A stretch of 64,000 nt of DNA from Chondrosia reniformis (lineage: Eukaryota > Porifera > Demospongiae > Chondrillida > Chondrillidae), in NCBI GenBank assembly GCA_947172415.1, contig OX359197.1, positions 4,216,001 through 4,280,000 of the forward strand, given 5' to 3'. Shown here one piece after another: positions 47,801 to 58,263 of the stretch. Position numbers and translations under genes: made by a program. Under the pieces are notes generated by a model that was not told the origin of the DNA, ran no database searches, and worked only from the letters and a program-made list of their open reading frames with translations. The stretch's first letter is position 1. The number at the start of each line of letters is the position of its first letter.

Positions 47801-50800
47801 ATATTAATATTCTTACATAATGAACTCATCACATGTAGGCATATGGTAATGATATTAATATTCTTAATTACAAAATAACATACATGCATATACGTATAGC
47901 CCAATTGCCATTATGTAAGAATAATTAATATAATCACCATACCTACTTGTGATGCGTTAATACATACGTCATTTTTGGAAATGTATGGATATGCTCCTAT
48001 CTCTTATATACATGTCCTTCATCATAAATATTAGCTGCATACAGTGTTACCTCTTAGTGCAGGTGGCTTGTTATGACTGGGTTAACATACAAACAGGTAT
48101 GAATAACCTAATTACATCTGCAATTTGGAAGCCGTAGAAATATGACTTACCAAGTACCACAGGATAGGTTGTCTTTGTCTGAGTATCACCTTTAGAAGAG
48201 GCCAGACAAGAGTATGTTCCAGCATGACTTGGATTAAATGAATAAAAAGCCAAAGTTCTTGTAGCTCCAGAAGCTGTACTTATTACATTTGGAGTGGGTC
48301 TTACTTGACTTCCTGTAGTGTACCATTGTTTAAAGTCTCGATTTCTACACTGTAGCTCTACTGATTGCCCAAGGGAAGGTGTTACAGTGATGGTAGTAGT
48401 TTGATCATGAGGATATCCAGCTGCAACAGTAGTAGCTTCTGGGATGACTTTCTGTTCTGTAGGAAATTATAATGGTAAGCAAATAATAAAGGCAGAGAAT
48501 CATAATTAAATGGTCAATTATATTGTAAAATCTATAGCTATGCATATACTTAACATTCACACTAGTCTGGCCCTTGCTTGATCATCCTAAATAAGCACCT
48601 AACAGTACGTGTAAAAGGAGATGGACAGTCTAGCGGCACTATAGATTAAATAACACCTTTGCAATAATGTCTTATACATAGCTACAAAAGATTTTATCCA
48701 GGCTTCTGGATAAATACATATGATTGGTCAAAAAGGTTATTTAATCTAAAGTGCTACTAGACTGTTCCCCTTCCCTTCAAATTCCATGCCTTTTGGCACT
48801 TATTCAGGACAGTCTAGCAAGCCAATTAACATATTCACATGCATGTATCTATACATATTATTTGGCTTAAAATATACAGCAACAAGTACTAGAGTCACAC
48901 AATAGTTAACACACTTGAGCATACAACTCCAGCATCGTGTTTGTGGTTACAATTATCTTGGCATGCACCCCATCCAGAGTGGAAACATAAACCAATATTG
49001 TCCTCTTGACCAGTGCACCCAACATTAGTCAACCAAATAGGACCACTTCCTTTTCCAAAATGAGAGTTTGATAAAGCTATCTCTGCACCAGTGTATCCAA
49101 GCATCCTGCATATAATATTGGCATCATTCTTATCCCACATGCTGTCGGAGATAGTTCCCCAAGTATTATTGAAGAAAATCTCCACTCTTCCTTCATTGTC
49201 ACTATAACCACCAGATAATCTGATAGTCAGATCATCACCTGTAATACAGAAAGGAATAAAAAATCTAAAACACCATTTCCTACAAGCTATGCCCATGCAT
49301 GTTTGAGGAACAGTATAATATGTATAATCCATATAAAGGTAATCACACTTATATGACGATCTCTTACTAGAGCATTGTACACCAGCGTCATGACCGTGAT
49401 GACAGTATGATAAACTGAATCCTTCATGATTACAGTCTGTTATGCTATTCTCTCTTCCTGTACAAGCAACCATAGACATCCAAATTGGACCATATCCTAA
49501 TCCGTAGTAAGCTGAAATTCTGGAACGAACTGCAAATGGATATCCAAGCATTCTACAGACTACATGGGCATCTCTCATGTCCCAGCCAAAGTGACAAACT
49601 GTACCCCAAGTGTTGTTATAGTATATCTCAACTCGACCTTCGTTTGGAGCAACTGTTACACCATAATCACCAATCAGTCTAACTGACACCACTTCATCTG
49701 TAGTGGGTGGATAAGGGCAATAGATATATATAGCTATATGTTCATTGTCTAACTAAAAATGTATATATGCAGTACTCTGATAAGTTAAAGAATCACTAAA
49801 AAGTATTACGCCAAACCAGCCAAGTGACCTAAGTCTAATCTTAGCTGGGGGATTGAAGTCCTATTAAATTGGCAACATGTTTTGCTTATCATCATAGCCT
49901 TTGCACAGCTCAGTGCAATTAACACATACAGTATTTTTTATATTTGGTAAACCAATGCAACTCATAAAGCAAAGGAATAGAAAACACAATTTCGTCTACA
50001 TACCTGAACATGTGACCCCAAAATCACGATGCTGACTGTTGTTACATGATTTACCCCACCCACAGTTACAGCAGTCTAAAATGTTAGATTCTGCACCAGT
50101 ACACTGAGGTTTATAAACTGATGTAGTCCCATTTTCTTCTCCAAACTCTCCTGCTCCCCATACTCTTGCAGCAAATGAATATCCAAGCATTCTACATACT
50201 GTATTAGCCTCCTTGATATCCCATTCCCAAAAGTAGCTACAAATTGATCCCCAAGTATTATTGAAGTACAATTCAACACGTCCTTCATTGGGTTGGCTAC
50301 CACCAACTAGTCTTGCTATCACTGTTTCATTTTCTATTAGGGCATATGAATTTTTATATATTAACTTAGTAATTAGTTAATTTGTAATATGCATATTATG
50401 CAAAACTAAAAACAATCTCCTACATTAAGCCATGCGGGATAATTCTATTCCAAGTTTATTGTCTACCACTGTGTGGATTTATATCTGACACGTCCAATTT
50501 TCAATTTCCATTAGGTTCACATAATCCTAATTATTGTACATAACACAATCATAATGCTGACTTATATACCCCATCCACAGTTACAGCAGTCTAAAATACT
50601 AGAATTCTGCACCAGTACACTGAGGTTTATAAACTGATGTAGTCCCCGTAGTTCAATACTACAACTTATTACTATCACAAAACAAATGCTGCTAAAGAGT
50701 CTACACTATACACACAGCAAATAAGGGGTGTCACATACACAGACAGAAAATAAAGTTGCAGATTGAGCAATTGGTAATATACACCCAATGTTTGTGATCT

Positions 50801-51210
50801 TTATAAGTTCTGTATGCATTAATATATTAGAGCATCTATAATTGGATAAGTAATTAAGATTAAATTAAAATTACATGTGCATGCAGCAAGATAAAAAGAA
50901 TGCATAATAAGTAGACAGCTTAATAATGGTTTACAACTAGAAGAGTTTATCACCTGTAAACACGTTTCCCTCGTTTATAGTATACGCACACTGCTGATCG
51001 TGATCGCATCGACAGGTCGCCCAATCCGGTCTGGGCCCTGGCATAACTTTACTTTTTATAGCCCTCACTACAGCTTCAAAAAGAGTTAAGAAAAATTATT
51101 TTCCTTCAATAAAGAACCAGTGAGTCCCTCCTACCTTTCGAAGGATCGTAGGTCAAAGCAATGATTGCGAACACAGCCAGTGACAGTACGCTAGCTGCTC
51201 GTTTCGGCAT
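42279..51210 (-). CDS. Secreted SRCR x3 - Ig x2 - FN3 - VWC protein with alternative 3' ends
   Basis: Common exons: 51210-51135 (signal peptide, MPKRAASVLSLAVFAIIAL), 51067-50954, 50333-50004, 49697-49368 and 49238-48915 (SRCR 1-3; GRVE..NNTWG, CRMLGY, six Cys each), 48456-48151 and 47465-47127 (Ig-like, YSC / YTC), 45656-45336 (FN3), 44565-44478, 44419-44389 and 44270-44125 (VWC: CTCKRGVVVCP...GECCDVC). End 1: exon 43534-43363, stop after GYNRI, 858 residues. End 2: 42904-42858, 42763-42688, 42675-42644 and 42514-42279, 931 residues, continuing the VWC pattern (CNCLIDGTRSC) into a Cys-rich tail ending GYTYM. Both close in frame. Many introns are phase 1. SRCR proteins act in adhesion, recognition and innate immunity; VWC modules often bind TGF-beta-type ligands. 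The ligand here is unknown. Confidence 0.87.
44610..44780 (-). pseudogene. EGF-like exon remnant in the intron before the VWC exons (copy A)
   Basis: A minus-strand segment reads MCECDDGYTGILHDKC, an EGF-like C-terminal half, after a usable acceptor (CATACAG). The preceding half seen in copy B (CAVPICSPSCGHG near 63730) is missing about 32 bases here. No join gives a full EGF domain in phase with its neighbours, and the FN3 exon splices in frame straight to the VWC exon. I take this as a decayed or skipped exon. Confidence 0.5.
45657..47126. other. 1.5-kb intron between Ig2 and FN3 exons
   Basis: Apart from the inverted element and an R1 end fragment (45786-45850), I see only AT-rich sequence with tandem TACAAGTTACAAAT-type duplications near 46280-46380. 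No exon could be supported. Confidence 0.5.
45949..46107. repeat. Inverted-repeat element with hammerhead-like string (copy 2)
   Basis: The ends AGAATAAAGCCTTGTTGAG and CTTCAACAAGGCTTTATTCT are inverted. The right part contains CTGATGAAGACCTCCTGGTT followed by GAAATGTCC. It is related to 13830-14018 and lies in the intron between the Ig and FN3 exons of the SRCR gene. Confidence 0.7.
48617..48773. mobile_element. MITE-like element with about 37-bp inverted repeats
   Basis: GGACAGTCTAGCGGCACTAT and AGATTAAATAAC at the left are mirrored by GTTATTTAATCTAAAGTGCT and ACTAGACTGTTCC at the right. There is no coding capacity. It lies in the intron between SRCR3 and Ig1. A short related string (ACAGTCTAGCAAG) follows at 48811. 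Confidence 0.75.
50561..50648 (-). pseudogene. Fragment of the SRCR1 exon duplicated in the upstream intron
   Basis: CAGTTACAGCAGTCTAAAAT and CTGCACCAGTACACTGAGGT, continuing to CTGATGTAGTCCC, repeat positions about 50060-50130 of the SRCR1 exon with a few changes, including one extra base near 50603. It covers only the C-terminal Cys-rich part, without its own splice sites, so it is a non-functional pseudo-exon left by local duplication. Confidence 0.85.
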
Positions 51211-51658
51211 CTCCTCATAAACTGACAGGTACACGTATTGACACGCTTAGACTGTTGGTTTATAATACGTCCTCTTGTGAAGCCTATATTATGTAGCCCG
51301 AAGACTACAATGTGCAAATTATTGGGTGTCATTATATGGTCAAGCCTTGATTCATGACCACAATGTCCTCGACAAGTTTACAGCGATATAGGCCTATAAT
51401 GCTGCACTATTTTTTGTGTCCCACATAATGTACTAAACTTGAGTACCGCATTACATGCAAAACTGTTTTGACTTGATTGAATCAAAGTTAAGAATGGTGC
51501 AAGTTTATAAGAGAACTGTACAGTCCAGGTACTGTGTATTATGAATCCAAAATGAAAGTATAAGTATAAGTAAGTATAGTATAAAAGTATAATAGCAAAG
51601 AATATTTCCATAACAACTATCTACCTATAAATTCATAAGTAGCATTTAGTTCATGGTC
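51211..51658. other. Short intergenic region upstream of the SRCR gene
   Basis: This 450-bp stretch between the SRCR start codon and the 3' end of the SDR fragment must contain the SRCR promoter. No coding frame or repeat is recognised. Confidence 0.6.
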
Positions 51659-52180
51659 TCACAATCTTGAGAGCATGCCTCCAGCAATCACTAAAGTTTC
51701 TCCTGTTACGTACTTGGAGTCATCACCAGAAAGATATATAGATGAAACCGCACCTGCACACTCTTCAGGGACACCCATTCTGTTTAAGTGGTAAAGTTCT
51801 ATCATTAAACAATGTAAGCATGGGAATGGGAAATGATCTACACACCTTCCAAGAGGTATCATTTCTTCCATTCTACTTTTGATGGTTTCATTCTTCCAAA
51901 TCTAGGCATTAAGAGAATCATGCAATCCCGTAATAGGCCGGGTCATTGAGCAATAATGTATATATAACTAATACGTATATATACTGCTGATTGTTTGAAC
52001 CGCTCATAACAAGAGGTCATTACATCCATAAAACCATCATTCTATAACAATAGCTCTTAGCAAACAACTTACTACTGAACTTAAGTTAGTTTTAATAAGC
52101 CCTGGAGCGACACAGTTCACTTGGATGTTATCTTTAGCCAACTCTGATGCTAATGCTTTGGTGGCACCAAGCAATGCAGT
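51659..52180 (-). pseudogene. 3' part of a short-chain dehydrogenase/reductase (DHRS4-like) gene with PTS1
   Basis: Three exons join in frame: 52180-52073 (TALLGATKALASELA, then NCVAPGLIKT), 51901-51846 (phase 0 to 2) and 51779-51659, which contains YVTGETLVIAGG and ends in SRL, a peroxisomal targeting signal like the SRL of vertebrate DHRS4. This is the C-terminal third of an SDR. The Rossmann glycine motif and the catalytic Tyr-x-x-x-Lys exon (expected to end in SK just before TALLG) are not found upstream, where a different sequence (NHL frames) begins. It is either a truncated copy or a gene whose 5' exons lie beyond the NHL insertion; truncation is the simpler reading. Confidence 0.7.
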
Positions 52181-52763
52181 CTTTAATTTGTTATGGAATA
52201 CACACAAGAAATGCATGTCATTAAAGTCAATTTGGTGTAATTTCAAAGAGCAAACCTTCTTGTGGAAAGGTTGAATAAGGGTGGCCATTAAACCAACATA
52301 TCATACAACCCTGCTAAATACTTATAAAGATTAACTATAGTTGACAAGATACAAGAATTTAGGCAACAACTGAATTTTCTTTCTTGTAGCTGAAGTTTAG
52401 CGACAAAATAACTGGTTATGGTGATCCTGAAAGTGAGCTTGATTCACAGCAACCATGGACACTCAGGAATGCTTATGAACTGTGTATAAGAGTCCTATAT
52501 AAATGTACATATCAGATTCACTGTAGAAGTAGTAGGCAAATAAAACATTTATGTACATTAGGTAATTTTCAATGTACAGGAAATTATGAAATTACAACTT
52601 GCAAATGAAACAACCTTAAAAGGAATGGAAGGCTACATGAAACAAATCTGTTGTGACAAATTTGCAAATTAAATGTCAAAACAAAGAAAATGAAGAAACC
52701 TTCAAAACACATTAATACCGCTGTCCCAATTAGCACCATAAACACTACCCTTCTTGTTTACAG

Positions 52764-53440
52764 CTATACAGCAGGAACTACACTGGAAGCTGCAGTTTTG
52801 TAAGTCCAGTTGTGTACAAAAGTGGTATCTTTATACACAGACACTGTGCCTCTTTCTTCTTCAATAATCAGATAACCATCATGCGATACACGGAGCTGGA
52901 AACACAGCTGCTTTGTATCCAAATGATAAGCATATTTCCCCTCACCATTAAACACTTGTATTCTCATATTTGAATGATCACTAGATCAGACCATTCATAC
53001 CAACAGCAATGTCATAGGGTGTTTCAAACTTCCCATTGCCCTTTCCTTTAGAACCAAACTGCAGCTTCAATTTGCCCTCTTCAGTGTATACGCATACTAA
53101 ACATTTAAGCTCAAGGCACATGTAAAGATTGCCTTTTTGATCTACTGCCAATCCTCTTGCATCACCCATCAATGCAATGGTCCTAATGTGTGTTCCTTCT
53201 TTGGAGTAGATTAGTATACTATTTCCACCATATACCGTGACTGCAATGTTTCCTTTTTTGGTAAAAACTACACCATACATATCCACAACCTGGCAGCCAT
53301 TGTTTCTTACTTCAAAGCTCTTCACAAGTTTTCCTATGTCATTAAACAGGCAAATGCAGCTGTTGTACATATCTATGGTGGCTAGCATTCCATCGCTGTT
53401 GACTGTCAGTGTAAGGTAAGATCATGCAGCTGTTCCATCT
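52764..53440 (-). pseudogene. NHL-repeat protein fragment, intronless, frameshifted
   Basis: Two adjoining frames (53388-52981 and 52967-52764) give consecutive NHL-type blades: KLVKSFEVRNNGCQ, GDARGLAVDQKGNLY, FGSKGKGNGKFETPYDIAV and SNMRIQVFNGEGKY. The change of frame falls between the PYDIAVGMNG and SDHSNMRIQVF parts of one repeat, and the 5' side lacks any RING, B-box or other start domain. NHL repeats form beta-propellers, as in TRIM-NHL proteins, which are expanded in many invertebrates. The lack of introns and the truncation point to a retroposed or partial copy that is no longer functional. Confidence 0.7.
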
Positions 53441-53605
53441 CTTATTACACCTTTTAATGGACCAGTTTTCTTCCACAATATTTGCTAAAAATACAGACAT
53501 TACGTACAGAAAAAAAAACAATATAAAAATAGTGTATACTTATGAGATGGTATATATATCTTCTATGAGTTTCGTCTTCATTGGTAATTGATGGATGGTA
53601 TTAGC

Positions 53606-54056
53606 TGTCTCTGGGATGGTACATCCTTCGACTTTTGAGCATTTAAAAACGCAGTTTGTTTCCGTTTCTTCGTCAAACGTTTCGACCCTGGGGGTCTTCT
53701 TCAGTGACTGATGGTTGAGTGGAAGAATTGCCTCTATTTATAGACAGGGATTTATAGACAGGGAAATCCACTGGCAAAGGAGAAGGGTCAAGGAAGCCAT
53801 CAGGATCCAGAAAAGTCAGGTGAGGATGAATTTAGATCAAGGCATTCATACTTCCTGTTTTTCTCATCCTGCTAAGGGTCACATGACAGGAATTGGAAAT
53901 GGCAGGAAAAATCCTCTATAAATAGAGGCAATTCTTCCACTCAACCATCAGTCACTGAAGAAGACCCCCAGGGTCGAAACGTTTGACGAAGAAACGGAAA
54001 CAAACTGCGTTTTTAAACGCTCAAAAGTCGAAGGATGTACCATCCCAAAGATACAC
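53606..54056. mobile_element. Large palindromic element with about 136-bp inverted arms
   Basis: The arms 53606-53741 and about 53920-54056 are near-perfect reverse complements (GGATGGTACATCCTTCGACTT ... in outline), including CACTGAAGAAGACCCCCAGG followed by GTCGAAACGTTTGACGAAG. The central 180 bp has no frame. The CTGAAGA...GGTCGAAACG string resembles a hammerhead core with one core change. The family is unknown; it sits next to the NHL fragment. Confidence 0.85.
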
Positions 54057-54099
54057 TATACATACTTACTGTAATAAAATGATTCTGCCTCACAGTGAT

Positions 54100-54560
54100 C
54101 AAATACAAAGCAGCAGCCCAGCAAGTACATGTTGCAAACAAAAATAATTTGTAAAATATTTATCATACAGAAGTTGATTATATACTGAAATTTAAGCAAC
54201 TTCTGTATGATTAGCCTTATCACATAATCAGTACATCTTGTTTACTTTTTGCAGATGTATTAGTGAATACTGCCATTCCTATATACTTCTAACATCATTT
54301 TTGTAAATGCTTTTTATTTACTTGTACATATAAAGTTAAAAACATTCAAAAATGAAGTTAAAAGTAGGGATGGCACTATAACAGTGATTGGTCCATCTAG
54401 AAAAAGTAACGAAACAAGACAGTGATCATATGGTAAGGCTAACATTATAGAAGTGGCATATTGAAACTTAACTATACACATCACTTCTATTATGTTTGGG
54501 TGCATCATGGATACACTGGAAGTAGGATCGATGCGCCCAAACATAGAAGTGATCTCTCGA
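54100..54560. repeat. Fragments of palindromic family R2
   Basis: Strings such as CTTCTGTATGATTAGCCTTATCAC and TACTTTTTGCAGATGTATTAGTGA near 54200-54265, and the complementary set near 54400-54480 (GATCATATGGTAAGGCTAAC), match the arms of the element at 39650-39922 with more divergence. Non-coding. Confidence 0.6.
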
Positions 54561-54751
54561 GACCCCTCCACCTTCCCCATTCAATTTGTAGCTGGTTCAA
54601 CCCATGTATATAGGCCCTACAAAGCGACTATAAGTATTCGATCGCGGGGGACGGCAGTATACCACAAATATTTCTAACTTGAGTTACTTATTAATTTTCT
54701 CTCTAAGCAGGGATGCCCGAAAAAAACATGGCCGCCCTATCCAATGTATTA

Positions 54752-57505
54752 GGGTAGAGCGGGGGAATTTGGGATATAATTTCACCGCGGTGTCTATGAC
54801 GTCACACTGCTCAAAACCTAGAAGACTAAAGTACATCGATTTCGCCAAGAAGTAAGAGGAGACAATACTCTTTAAGACTGTGAAAGAATTATCTTAACCC
54901 GGTTTTGATCCGGCGAACGCAGCTTCACTAAACAGTTTCATATGATTTTCAGCCGGAAATGGCTGACGGGGTAATTTGCAATTGAAAACTATATATGTGT
55001 TAGAGCGCTTTTGATCAGCAATAAGTTACAGCAAGTATCAGATGAGATGTATGCATGATATGTAGACGTTAGAGCAGGCAGAATGTGCATATCCAGACGT
55101 CCTCTGGTCCTGGGCTTTCGTCCAGATCAGTGCAACTGAGGTGGTACCATAAGTTGCACTGATTGCATGCTACCCAGTGTTCATCTTCGACGGTGTTGTT
55201 GCACTCACAGCATACTCCATCATCTTCAGACTCAGAATCTGCAAAGAAAGTGAAGGGAGAATGAATTTAGCCAGTATATATGTATGGCGAGGATGTGCAT
55301 TGTATAGTGCATACCTTCTACTGTAATGACACTGGGAGCAGCTGACTTTCTCTTTGATGCTGCCGTAGACCGCTTCTTAGATGTTTTTGTGGCCTTGCCT
55401 TTTCCTTTTACAGTGGTGTCTGTGCAAGTTAAAGAATTATGCATTGAGTGTTACCATGTATCTATAGCAGGATTACTCACCAGGTGCTTTCCTCTTTCTT
55501 TGACTTTTCCTGTCTTTTTCTCCCATCAACAGCTCGACCACCTCGTCAGAAGTCAAAACCTGACCATAGACAGTTGGTTTCACCTTTTGTTTGTCATCAC
55601 TCTTGTGTATCGGGTGCTTGTGAGCCAAGAGAATGGCAAAGTGATCCCTGAGGTGCAGTCGGACCGGTGTCAGATGTGGTTCTCCCCGAGAGCATTTGCA
55701 CATGACTTCAATGCTCAATCGTGAGCCAGGCCTGGAACTTGATGGCTGAGGATCTGTATGGCAACTGAGAGCTGGGGTCAGCTTGCTGTCTGACACTGCC
55801 CCTTTGGAAAGGGGGTGAAGGCCACAACATTTGAACCCATTTTGCAGGTGACCTGCAAGAAGGGTCTTCTCCCAAACTTCCTTCAGCAGTGCTGGGAATT
55901 CAATTTTGGTGACATGCATGGCCCCACTCTTCATCTTAAAATTCTTCAGTGTTTGCCGCCACACCTGCTTCAAAGGCCCATAGCAAGTCACATCCAGTGG
56001 CTGCAGAACGTGACTTGCATGTGGAGGCAAACACATGAGGATCACACGGTGTTTTAGAGCTATGTTTACGAGCTCAAAATCAATGTGTGAGCCATGCCCA
56101 TCCAGGAAGAGGACGATGGGGCCAGCTGTGAGGAGGTGCGAAACAGATGGTATGAACGAATGTTCGAACCACTGATTAAAGTTTGCTTTCTCCATCCAGC
56201 CACTGTCTGAAACGGTATATGTGGCTCCTGCAGGACCACCTTTGGTCCACCTTGCCCACAAATTCTTCGCTTTGTAAACGACAAGCGGTGGTAGCTTCAC
56301 GCCATCTGCTGAGCCACATCCGAGAACAGTGATGTACTCCCTACCAGATCCTCCCCCGATCTCATACACTGATTTTGCGCCCCGCCGTGCCAGAACTGTC
56401 TTCGATGTGGCATCCAAGCACAAACCAGTTTCATCCGCATTCCACAGTCTCTTGGTCAGGTCATCACCACTGAACTGAATCATGTTGTACTCCTCAAACG
56501 CTTTCTGCACAGTGTCAATCCACTCATCCACCACAGCCCGTGTTACCCCCTCAGCTCGTTTCTTGGAGAGATGCTCTGGCTTTCTCTCACTCAGTTGTGG
56601 CCACCGTTTGAGAAAAAGGGCCCACCAATCAGGTCCAGGCACACCTTTCTGGAAAGGATTGGGCCTGCTTATCAACACTAGATAGTCTGCAATTACCTGA
56701 GCCACCATTTCCCGTGTTAGGCCAAAACCCAGATCCTGCATGGCTTGGCAGGTTGCCACGATTTCCTTCTCCTCATCATATGTCAGAACTGTTGGATGCC
56801 CAGCAGATTTGCTCTTGCTGATCCCTACACATTGTAACAACAATTGACTGATGAAATGAGCTATGTGTTGCTTTAATAAATGCATTCAGATTACCTCTGT
56901 AATGGCGATGGAGGGTGCTGGTGGGAATGCCAAATTGTTTAGCAGCCATGTTCTGGGTCATTCCTTCCTTAACAGCCTTAATGGCATTTGCCAGAGACTC
57001 ACCAGACCATGAACCGTGCTGGGTTTTCCTTACATAGGTTCTAGGCATTGCCAGTCCACGCTTAATTCGAAATTTAGCGGTTTTATCGCGGTTATTATTA
57101 AAATTATCGTGCTAAATCATAATTAATTAGTTGACTTCCTGTAAAATGGCAGCTTTCAGATGTGCTTAGTTAATTTAGTGCTGCACAATAATGCCAATGG
57201 CTTTGCGGTTTTTGTTCGCACCAAGTCTTCCTGATTGTGTGAGCTATTTCAGGGCATGACCCAAGTGGCAACTACCAACAAGGTGAAATTTTATTGTGCA
57301 AAACAAGCTACATGTTTCCACAAATGTTGCGCTATCCTCGCAGTGCTTGTGTCTTTTACCGAAGTTTTTATATGTAGGGATCATCACATACTAGGCTTGG
57401 GTGTGCTAGGTTGTTAGGGGATTTGAGCTGTTCTTCGTTGAGCGCCGACTGATTAAGGAAAAATATCCCAAATTACCCCGTATTTCAAATTACCCCGCTC
57501 TACCC
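54752..57505 (-). mobile_element. Pogo/Tigger-type DNA transposon with TA target duplication, intact-looking
   Basis: The left end GGGTAGAGCGGGGGAATTTG at 54752 and the right end ...CAAATTACCCCGCTCTACCC at 57505 are inverted repeats of about 26 bp; the right side carries a second inner copy of the AATTTGGGATAT motif. The TA dinucleotides at 54750-54751 and 57506-57507 are the target-site duplication typical of the Tc1/mariner/pogo superfamily. The flanks join into a sequence resembling another genomic repeat near 39168-39240, confirming the boundaries. The internal gene is complete. Confidence 0.9.
55069..57048 (-). CDS. Pogo/Tigger-like DDE transposase with C-terminal PHD finger (4 exons)
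   Basis: Exons 57048-56895, 56824-55481, 55419-55315 and 55238-55069 join in phase 1 throughout, giving 590 residues with no interruption. The N-terminus holds a psq-type helix-turn-helix (GMTQNMAAKQFGIPTSTLHRH), then a CENP-B/pogo-like region (GPDWWALFLKRW). The catalytic domain shows NADETGLCLD, LFLDGHGSHI and PPHASHVLQPLDVTCYGPLK, a DDD triad in the usual order. A Lys-rich linker (GKGKATKTSKKRS) leads to a PHD finger at the C-terminus (CCECNNTVEDEHWVACNQC, WYHLSC, WICTFC). The transposase cuts at TA sites; the PHD finger may read histone tails and steer integration, which is inference. The gene fills the space between the transposon ends. Confidence 0.92.
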
Positions 57506-58263
57506 TATCAATTAACACTTCATAAATCTACAGCGATAAAATTTTTGTTGTTGTATTCGAGTGTTTGCAGTCGTTTTTGCATGCTTTTCTAAACGCCTAA
57601 ACATCTTTCGATGCTCTACAACCTTCGCATAGTGGTTAAACTGAAATAGGCCAAATTCTGAAATTCCTCATATTTGGGGCGCCTCAGGCACCCCTATATT
57701 GTTTTCAGAAAATGGCGGACGTTCAGCTGGCTTTCGTTTTCTAGCTTAAAACTGGCTTTATCTTCCTTAGCGTCAAATATTAAACGGACGAAAAGGATTT
57801 AAAAACCACCTATACTAATACTATGTAACGTAAAGCCTGCATAAAAACGTTTTCTACGAGATATAGTCTGAAAAATTAAGGGCAATCAAGCGACGACCGG
57901 ATGCGGTATAAGCCAAGTGGTTCGAGTTTCTTTGTATATTGGAGTATATACTGCCGTACTCTCTGATACTCGCGATACAAAAAGATGAACTATACTTTCT
58001 TGTTGACACCTCGATCGCGATTCGACTCCCTACCGACTCGATCAAAAAAACTCGATTCCGCTTCCACTATGCTCGGTAATCATAGTCAATATAACTAAAC
58101 TACAAGACTAATAGCTTGGAGGTTGTTCTGAAGATACTCATTGTTTTGAGCTTGTTCCTCGTTTCTTATTTAAGAAACATCTAAATCTATCAGGAATCTT
58201 TCTTGTGTCTGGTACCTATATAATAAATAGTTATAATAAAATGTATGTGAAAAATCAAGAAAT
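57506..58263. repeat. Repeat-derived flank of the transposon and edge of duplication copy B
   Basis: 57520-57900 resembles other dispersed pieces (33755-33980 inverted; 62090-62290 in part). From about 57955 the sequence matches copy A of the segmental duplication from 41965. No gene is seen in the flank; 58111-58263 would be 3' untranslated sequence of the gene that ends at 58264. Confidence 0.6.

Noticed and set aside
52764-53440. A functional NHL-repeat gene
   Set aside because: The frame changes within one blade and there is no 5' domain or start context; a pseudogene is the better reading.
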